This document shows, piece after piece, positions 56,515 to 64,000 of a stretch of DNA of 64,000 nucleotides; positions within the stretch are counted from its first letter, which is position 1, and each line of letters begins with the position of its first letter. The notes beneath the pieces are model-generated. The model was not told the origin of the DNA and made no database searches. It worked only from the letters and a program-made list of their open reading frames with translations. This stretch comes from Lindgomyces ingoldianus (Eukaryota > Ascomycota > Dothideomycetes > Pleosporales > Lindgomycetaceae), in NCBI RefSeq assembly GCF_010093535.1, contig NW_022985163.1:2488817-2552816 (forward strand), read 5' to 3'. A program made the position numbers and the translations under genes.

Positions 56515-57838
56515 ATGGCCGGGGATGATATCGATAATGATGACTACGTTGCCAATCTATTGAAACAAGATGCAAAGAACACGGCAAAGAAGTACGACAT
56601 GGTGGGCCTTGATGCCTTCATCCCGAAACGGTGAGAACTCTCAAGCACTTCACGCCTTGCTCCGTTTTCTCATAGCAGACCAAAGAGAGCGGCTTTAATA
56701 TTGTATCAGGTCACAATTAAGAGCTCCCAAACCGAACACGAGGTTTCTACGCCACATTATCCGCGAGACCGATTCACACAATGCCGCATTACTTGCCAAG
56801 GAGGCGGAGGAGTCCCGGGCACGTCTGCGGGAATTAAACAAGGAGAAGATGCGAAAGGAGAAAGATGAGCGCCGGAGAGAGCAAGGAAGGCTGACTCCCC
56901 CGGATATGACGGACGACGAGAGACGACATACGAAGAGAAAAAGACCCGACTACAGTGATGACGAGGAACAGGACAGAGTCCGGAGGAGGAAGCGGGAGTA
57001 TGCCGATTTGGAGGATTACAGGTCTAGGAAGAGTAGGGAAACAGAGCGAGATAGACAAAAAGAAAAGGCGAGATACGAGCATGGCAAGACTGAGAGCTCT
57101 AAACACAGGTCGAGGCGAGAGAGGCGGCATAGGCACAGGGAGCGAGGACACGATTCCGGCAGTGAAGAAGACGATGATAGATCGTGTCGAAAAGACAACT
57201 CACACCCCAAACATAGGAGGCGGAAATATTGTTCAGAATCTAGGTCTAGGTCTAAGTCTAGGTCTCCTTCAACATCTCCCTACCCACAAAGGCACAAGTC
57301 ATCACGGCAGCGACACGAATCGCACTCCCGTCGCCGTCAATCTGAAAACCCATGCGCCAGCAGATATAAACATAAAATATCGGATGACAAGACCAAACAA
57401 AGACGACAATCCGCAGGCCCTGGATCTGATTCCGATCCCCTTGAGGCCATTGTCGGACCTCTCCCTCCTCCTCAACCCATCGTTCGTTCCCGCGGCCGTG
57501 GCGCCTACAAAGCCAACTCCATGGCCATGGATGCCCGGTTTTCATCAGGCTACGACCCCTCCACCGACATCCACCTCAACTCCGATGTCGAAGATGATTG
57601 GGATGATGCCCTTGAAGCACTTCGGGATCGCCAGAAATGGAGACAGCAGGGTGCTGAACGACTAAAAGAAGCAGGGTTCTCTGCCGATCAAGTCAAGAAA
57701 TGGGAAAAAGGCGACGTCAAGAACGAAGAGGATGTGGTATGGACGAAGAAGGGTGAAGGTCGAGAGTGGGATCGGGGAAAGGTTGTCGACGACGATGGAG
57801 ATGTTGATTTGAGGGCTGAATGGGCCAGACTTAGATGA
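56515..57838 (+). CDS. Arg/Ser/Glu-rich nuclear protein with a FLRHIIRETDSHN motif
   Basis: Two exons (56515-56630, 56710-57838) encode 414 residues. The N-terminus is acidic (GDDIDNDDYVANLLKQDAKN) and is followed, across the intron, by APKPNTRFLRHIIRETDSHN. A similar RNVIRHTDAHN block opens the metazoan NKAPD1 protein. Residues 90-250 are a long basic region with many Arg/Ser and Arg/Glu repeats (SRSRSKSRSPSTSPYP), typical of proteins in splicing speckles. The C-terminus is conserved-looking: DDWDDALEALRDRQKWRQQG, then FSADQVKKWEKG. I infer a nuclear RNA-processing role but cannot name the complex. The phase across the 79-nt intron is consistent. Confidence 0.72.
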
Positions 57839-58165
57839 ACAAAAAGCTTCTAAATGCAGCCATATATTCCTCCAATCGCCGATCGCCCACTCTTAACCAC
57901 AATTTATGGGATAGATGGACATAGCTCGGATTCAAAGCCATATAGATGTGTTTCGATTACATCATCCCCTCTAATGCTTTTGCCTTCAAAGTAATACCTG
58001 AATCGACCAATCGCAACATTCGAGGGCTACTTGGCTCCAATCAGATCGGCAGAACATTCACCCCCCGCCATCGTACAATGACCTTCGCTACGCTTGAAAC
58101 AATGTGCAAGGAACCCCCTATATCGCCGCCTTCCATTAACTCTATTGATGAATCTAGAATCGTCC
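57839..58165. other. Short intergenic region before the Zn2Cys6 pseudogene
   Basis: It holds the trailer of the RS-rich gene and the former promoter of the pseudogene. Nothing else is seen. Confidence 0.5.
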
Positions 58166-59850
58166 ATGGATAATACAGAGTATGCTAGAGGGAAGAAAAG
58201 ACAACGAAAGAAGACTCCCAAGACGAGATCTGGCTGTATAACATGCAAGTAGGTGACCACAGCTTGCCTAAAGGAGTGCACCATCTTAAGCGGGATATAG
58301 AATTCGGCGCATCAAGTTCGATGAAGAGACCCTATTGCCAGAAATGCAGATCCATTAGAAGAAAATGTGACGGATTCGCAGAACCATCGGCAAGTGTAGG
58401 CAAGGAACCACCACCACTCATACAGCAATCCTATAGGAAACCTACGGGGGCGGATATTACTACTGCCACTACATACGCCACGTTCTCGGAACCTTCCGAC
58501 GATCACCGGACAAACTATATGAACTATCCAACTACAACCTGGTCCTCCATTTCCCCATAGGCTTCCAGTCCATGCATCTTCCCGGTCGAGCATTCCACTA
58601 TTTCATCCACCTTTCTTTAATCAACCTAACAGGTCCGCTCCACTTGCAAGTCTGGAACTCGTATATCACAGGCTTAAGCTCCCTAACCCTGATATCCAAC
58701 ACGCCGTCATAGCCCTCTCCAGGTTTCTCGAGCAGTGTTGTTTTCCGAGGTCAGAGTCAAACGAGGAGTTATGTTTGCGGGAATATTACGCCGCTGTAGA
58801 AGGCGTGAATATGTATTAGCGGATATTTTCCCGAAAGCAGGAAGCTGCAATTGTAATAAGCTAGTCTAGCGGCTTTCATCATATTCATTGCAATCGAGAT
58901 CCTGCTCGGCAGCCAGGATACCGCAATCAGACATCGCCAAGGCCGCCTCGCACCTATCCGACAACATCTCCTCCCCACCTCCACACCCAAGCTATCCTCC
59001 GACCAAAAACCAGACTCCTTTCCCAAACCGTGGACACCCTACCGAAAAATATGTCACCTCTGACAGAATCCTCCCACCGAAAACCGCGCCAGCACATCTC
59101 AACGACAAAACTACTGATCTTATCTTCCTCTTCGCCCGCCTTGATCTACAAATCTTGATATTCCTGCCGGACCGCCATCAACCGCTTCTTCCTACCGCGA
59201 ACACTCATCCTATTTCACAGTCTCCCGCGCTATCACCAATCGGGCAACTGCAACATCCACTTCCGAATTCGCCCTCGGTGTCTTTATATCGTGTTATTCG
59301 AAGGAGTTTATTTTGGCAACGGTATGTTGCGAACCATTTTGAGGGGGAGGAGGGAGAGGGAGAGGGAAAGGATGCGGTGGGAAAGAAGCTGAACAACAAC
59401 AACAACAACAACATATAAGCACCACAGCCACAGATTTCGAAACCGCAAACCTACTCGGAGCATATCATCTGACGACGTTCAAACTCCGAGGCGTCTCCCC
59501 CCATTCTACCTCCCCACTAGTGCAAAGAATACAGCACCCCAACCTCCCATTGAAGGACAGCTCAGACAAGGATCTTGCATACTTCGGAGGTACCCTCCGA
59601 TACAGCGCTATTTTTCTCAAAGCTCGGGCTTAGAACCAGCTTCACGCCTTATTTTTCTCCCTTGAATCAAGCACCATCGAACCTCTTTACTACACCGCGA
59701 TCTACTGCTGCGATAACCTCGCTCAACATGAAGCCATCATGCAACTAAAAACCGCCGGGAGAGAGGATGTGTGGGATGGCGCGAAGATGGTGGAAAGAGC
59801 GCCACGTGGTATTTGTGGGAAGGTGGAAGTGGGCTAGTTATGACGTGTGT
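58166..59850 (+). pseudogene. Frameshifted Zn2Cys6 regulator (Fungal_trans_2 type)
   Basis: Exon 1 (58166-58248) starts at an ATG and is highly basic, ending TRSGCITCK. A plausible intron follows (58249-58300). Exon 2 continues IRRIKFDEE, where the third zinc-binding Cys of the usual IRRIKCDEE is Phe. A frameshift near 58329 moves the reading to another frame, where PYCQKCRSIRRKCDGF completes the cluster. Downstream, pieces of the regulatory domain appear in different frames: LPNPDIQHAVIALSRFLEQC, then AAFIIFIAIEILLGSQDTAI near 58870, and PLYYTAIYCCDNLAQHEAIM with REDVWDGAKMV near 59680-59800. Several stops lie between. The broken frame and lost Cys show that it no longer makes a working factor. 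The shared domain order with PF11951 regulators is inference from memory of the family. Confidence 0.75.
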
Positions 59851-60275
59851 TGGATTGCGAGAAGCGAAGAGAGAATTGCTTGTGCGGGTGTGTGTGGTTG
59901 ATGAAACTCCCCTAGTTCAACATCGAAACCAAGCATATACAAATGTCAAGAACTTACCACGAATTGAAAGACAGCAATCAAATTGGTTCTGTGATTTCAT
60001 GTACGTGCCTGCCTACAGCGATATCCAAAGATCAATTTACCTCCGTCCTACCAGTCCACTAGACGCCATTCAAATGCCAGACCCGAAACACGCCAATGAG
60101 AGACTATGTAACTCGCTCGCTCAAAGGGGTATAGGAAAAAACTAACCGCTATATATCCTACAAAAGAAACAGAAGCAAGAACGAATCATATCACATGTCA
60201 CCATCCGCGTGCCCAAACAAATAAAACAAAATAAAGAAACAAGAACATTACTCAAATCTAGACCAAGCCGTCCCC
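59851..60275. other. Intergenic region between the pseudogene and the phosphate permease
   Basis: The plus-strand frame ending at 60145 continues from pseudogene sequence and is not separately supported. The right end is an A-rich trailer of the permease gene. Confidence 0.45.
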
Positions 60276-62189
60276 TCACCCCAACTTCCACCACCGATGC
60301 CGTTCATCCAACTCCTCACCCCCCTCCACTCCCCTTCCTCTCCCGTGTCCCCTGCCCCTGCCCCTCCCCCGCTCATCGCCATTAAAAAACCCACTTCTAA
60401 ACTGCAATTCATACACATCTTCCTTCTCCCCCGCTAGTTCCTCCAGGCTCTGTCTCTTACTCTCTGGCACCAGCAAACTAGTCAACATACCCAAAAACAT
60501 AAAGAGCGCGAAAATCTGCATGACGCCATGGATCCAGGGCGTTGGGTTGTCGTACGTTGCGCCGCGTTTGATCATGGGCGCGAAGATGGTCTGGGCAATT
60601 ACGGCTCCGAGTTTACCCAGACCGGCGGAGATGCCGTGGCCGGTTGAGCGGACGCGAGTGGGGAAGATTTCGGCGGGCGTGATGAATGTTGTTGCGTTAG
60701 GACCTGAGATCATGGTCAACAAGGTGATTCAGGATAAAAGGGGGGATTTGGGTGGGTGTTACCGAAGTTGAAGAAGAACTGGGCGAGGACGTATAAAGCC
60801 AGGAGATGGTGTTTTTCAAGAGAATTATAGGCAAATCCAAGGATACAGAAGATGATAGTTAGGATGGCAAATCCACCAACTTGAATGGGCCTTCGGCCTA
60901 ACTTGTCGACGGTGAAGACAGTCATCCAATACCCAGGAATTGCACCCGCACAGATAAGCACAAGTTGACCTGTAGCCGTGTTCTTCAAATTCACATAGAC
61001 GTTTCCACTTTTGTCGAAACCCATGACCGAAAGCAGGGAAGCAGACGAAAAACCAAGTCCATAGAAGGCCAGGTCCAGGAAAAACCATGAAAATGCTGTC
61101 CCGAATAGCTTGATAGCATTGGATTTCTGGGTGTAGTATCGTACAGCTTCCATGACCGAAGGGCGAGGGGTCCGATACTTTGCCATTTCTCGGCGAGACT
61201 GCGCGCGCTGGAGATCGTTGAGGGTGTTGCCTTGTCGTCCAAAACGGTACCTACGGGCATCTACTGCAGCTTTCTCTATGTCGTACATTACATCGAAAGT
61301 GTATCGAGGGGTCTCCGGAATCGTAAGACGATAATACAGCGCAAACCATCCAGGTATACCCCCGAAGCCAATCAGGAAACGCCACATCTTGTCCACGGAT
61401 TGAGCGCAGCCGCCTGTGCAGTCTGCCACAGACTTGATGGGTTCCAGATCATCCCTGTACGCAATAATGACGATGAGCGCCATCAGTGAGGCGGCAAGTT
61501 GGCCAACACCTTGCATGGCGAAGACAGCGGCAACAATGCCTCCTCGATACTTGGTACTGGCGAATTCAGCAGTAATGACAGCGGACAACGGGTAGTCTCC
61601 TCCTACACCGATTCCCATGACCACCCTATAGAAGATGATCACACCAACGATTGATAAGGCAGTAGATGAACCGCAAAGAGACTGGGCAAGGGTTGCGGAG
61701 ATGATGATCATCAGTTCGACACCGTACATCCTCTTTCGTCCAAGGAGGTCGGCAAGGAACCCAAAAATGACTTGTCCGATGATAGCACCCGCGGATGTTG
61801 CGACTTTGATGGCTGTATCGGTATTGTGCGGCATTACCCCATTGTTTGAATCTTGCCAATACACGATACCGAGCATGATAGATGCCAGATTAATGGCGAA
61901 CAGCTATAATGCTCTTAGCCTAATCCCCGACATCCCAACTGAAGATCAAGAACTTACGCTATATGCATCAGTGAAAAAGCCAATTCCCGTCACCACAATC
62001 AGTCGCACATGATACCATCCAAAGGGAGCCTTGTCAACTTCTGCTAGTGCCATCCGCCGCCGCTCGTTCGGGTCAGCGATGTGAGTCTTTGCACATTAGC
62101 CATGATTCCAGTCACAGGATTAGAGCACGAACATAGACTCCCGGAACATCTCGATAAGCTGCATTCCCGTAGCGCTGGAATGACAGCAT
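60276..62189 (-). CDS. pho84: Inorganic phosphate:H+ symporter (PHO84 type, MFS)
   Basis: Four exons (62133-62189, 61958-62086, 60763-61903, 60276-60703) encode 584 residues, close to yeast Pho84. The N-terminus MLSFQRYGNAAYRDVPGVY joins to THIADPNERRRMALAEVDKA and then GFFTDAYSLFAINLASIMLG, matching fungal high-affinity phosphate permeases. Major-facilitator signatures are visible: GFLADLLGRKRMYGVEL after helix 2, GGDYPLSAVITAEFAS in the phosphate-binding helix 4, and FTVDKLGRRPIQ in the second half. It sits in the plasma membrane and is expected to be induced by phosphate starvation, though I saw no clear CACGTG site. The C-terminal cytosolic tail carries an unusual Arg-Gly repeat (RGRGRGHGRGRG). 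The first two introns (46 and 54 nt) split the short N-terminal exons. Confidence 0.95.
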
Positions 62190-63451
62190 GAGGGCTCGTG
62201 GTTTGGATCAGTGCTCTCGCCGGTAGGGCCCGTTGTCGGCCCGGTCACTCGGTGTCGATAAGGCAGAAGGAACCTAGGTTTCGTAGTTCTAAGGTTCAAG
62301 AAATGGAGGATCTACAGAGGGAGTACTGGAGGCAATAATTAGACATGTACGGCTATTTGACGATGCAACTGCATGCCAAGGGTGAGTATTGCTTCTTATC
62401 TGCGCTTTTGCGGGCCAGAAGCGGACAAGGAAAAGATGCGGAGGGAGTGCCATATTGTTGAATATCAATTGGATGACTTTAACTTGGCCGCTAGCGGAGC
62501 CTCTTGGGGTTTGGCTCAGCATGAACGCCATTCTGCAGCAATTCCACGAGGAGGATGCACGGGCTGCGATAGCGAATTTAATTGGTCCAATTCGTCTTGG
62601 TCGGTACGAACGTGCCGCCACTTCTGCCCTCTGGAAAAAGTGACGGGTGCATCATGAAGCTACGCGATGCCGTGAACATGGTCTGAGAAGGCTGATGAAA
62701 TGGGGATTCTTGCGTCCATTTGCCATCGGTCGAAAGCACAACGCCACGAACCAGGACGTTGGAATTCGTCTTTGCCTCGTCCACCACCTTGGATCCCTGC
62801 GTAGCCATCTCGTGAACGATGCGCACATGGAAGCCTTCATTCAAATTTCCATAGTGCGTGCGCGAGTTCAGGACCCTGATCGGTGTATCCTTGTGTCATG
62901 CCGACCGTTGACCGGATGTTCCCGGCCATTGGCCTGCATGTTCTCACACAATCTGACAGGAACGGAGAGGTGGGGGGAGGGGGGCCCGATTTGAGATATC
63001 AATGAAGCACTGCAGATAAGTAACTGAATCCCGCAGGTAGCTCTTAGACGCTCCGGCGCCGTTGTGGCTGCTGTCTTCTGTTCTCAATTGCGGGGTGCCA
63101 TCTACGAGGTGAAGCCTACAGCCAGTCAGCCCATGACATACTCACCCGAGCGATGGAGAATAGAGTGCATATTTTCAAAAAGGGATGAATCAAAGTTGAT
63201 GAAGATGCACTGATAAGAATGTTTGGAGGAACCCGTGATGCTTGGCATGGTGTCTGAGCGTATATCCCAAAACAGGCTAGCGTAGACTAAGCGAGCCGAG
63301 AATTGACACACTGAGATTTTGGCACCGACTCCGACAATGAGACCAATTCACCTTTTGATACTAACCACAGCCCTACGAGGTATGTCAAATCCACGTCCTA
63401 GAATTCTCAAGCATTGACTAATTATGCTTTGTGAACAGTTCCTGAACTACA
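62190..63451. promoter_or_regulatory. Divergent upstream region of PHO84 and RPL37
   Basis: A 1.26-kb gap with no supported gene. A minus-strand stretch (62578-62844) has protein-like composition (FHVRIVHEMATQGSKVVDEA) but begins at a non-ATG codon and has no identifiable partner exons. It may be a chance frame or a relic. Promoters of both flanking genes must lie at the ends. Confidence 0.45.
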
Positions 63452-63968
63452 ATGAGTACGCCCCGTCCACGACGAAGCCCAATGAGAGCGAATTTCGAGA
63501 CTGACGATGAACATCAGCGAAGGGAACTTCCAGCTTTGGCAAGCGCCACAACAAGACGCACACCTTGTGCAGGCGTTGCGGTACGTTAAGACACCATTCC
63601 TTCAACTCTGCAACGGCAAGAGGAAGAAGTATTTGAGGATAGTGGGAGCTCGAGATTGATGGACATGTACTGATGGGAGATATCTACAGGTCGTCGCTCC
63701 CTTCACATCCAAAAGCACACCTGTTCCTCATGTGGATATCCTGCTGCTAAGGTCCGCAAGTGTATGTATCCCCGAAAGCCTCCCTTTGCGAGGGATATGG
63801 AAAGGGTGTTGGATTGACACTTCTTCAGTCAACTGGGGCGAGAAGGCCAAGCGAAGGAAGACCACCGGTACCGGCCGCATGCGATACCTCAAGCACGTCT
63901 CTCGCCGATTCGCCAACGGTTTCCGAACGGGCGCACCACCAGGGGCTAGGGGTCCATCTACTGCGTAA
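63452..63968 (+). CDS. rpl37: 60S ribosomal protein eL37
   Basis: Four exons (63452-63455, 63518-63580, 63690-63761, 63829-63968) encode 92 residues. The first exon is only ATGA; splicing gives [20 protein letters not shown]. The zinc-finger cysteines lie in TLCRRCG and [13 protein letters not shown] (C-x2-C pairs), and the conserved core [17 protein letters not shown] follows. eL37 is a small, very basic protein of the large subunit bound to 5.8S/25S rRNA near the exit tunnel. The residue after KVRK is Phe where yeast and human have Tyr. The short first exon, early introns and strongly biased codons are usual for fungal ribosomal protein genes. Confidence 0.97.
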
Positions 63969-64000
63969 GCGACGCTGAGTTGAGATGAGTGGAGCTCGCT

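Noticed and set aside
56955..57665. 236-codon plus-strand frame
   Set aside because: It is an out-of-frame shadow of the RS-rich gene; repetitive AGR/CGA codons keep the other frame open.
62289..62657. Frames of 84-110 codons upstream of PHO84
   Set aside because: They lie on both strands and begin at non-ATG codons; no family is recognised.

Overview
The window looks like nuclear DNA of a filamentous ascomycete (Pezizomycotina). The genes carry many short introns (mostly 45-75 nt) with GTRNGT donors and CTAAC/CTGAC-like branch sites. They encode fungal families: F-BAR RhoGAP Rgd1, Mediator Med12/Srb8, Zn2Cys6 regulators, an AA9 lytic polysaccharide monooxygenase and a 2EXR protein. I cannot fix the class from sequence alone. 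There are no CRISPR arrays, operons or other prokaryotic features, and I found no convincing tRNA or rRNA gene.

Layout. 0-25 kb is gene-dense housekeeping sequence: a partial unknown gene (-), rgd1 (-), a flavin-type split-barrel protein (+), MED12 (-), the ER protein Asterix/PAT10 (+), eIF1 (+), an MBA1/mL45-like mitochondrial protein (-), a Rim2-type pyrimidine nucleotide carrier (-), the complex I assembly factor CIA30 (+) and anaphase-promoting complex subunit APC5 (-). 25-28.5 kb is gene-poor and holds a 618-bp non-autonomous hAT element with perfect 8-bp target duplications, sitting in an old coding relic. 28.5-40.8 kb has a GH105 pectin-side-chain hydrolase (+), an AA9 LPMO (-), a 2EXR protein (-), Hsp90 (+), a stretch of decayed gene and repeat debris, and an F-box protein (-). 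40.8-47.9 kb is a 7-kb gene desert containing a 106-bp inverted repeat split by a Tc1/mariner-like remnant. 47.9-64 kb returns to genes: a Zn2Cys6 regulator (-), a cytochrome b561 with a long disordered tail (-), kinetochore protein Sos7 (-), an RS-rich nuclear protein (+), a frameshifted Zn2Cys6 pseudogene (+), a PHO84-type phosphate permease (-) and ribosomal protein eL37 (+).

How the genes relate. This is an ordinary chromosomal neighbourhood, not a cluster. Three genes in a row (MBA1-like, Rim2-like, CIA30) act in mitochondria, and GH105 and AA9 are adjacent plant-cell-wall enzymes, but I see no pathway-level co-operation. All multi-exon models were built by reading splice sites by eye, keeping phase across every junction and checking that the total length is divisible by three. 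They are predictions without transcript support. I did not find a clearly new biological system. The best leads are the hAT element, the split inverted repeat, a 60-bp box duplicated upstream of two mitochondrial genes, the eight-exon Asterix gene with a 12-nt exon, and two introns that can be retained without breaking the frame.
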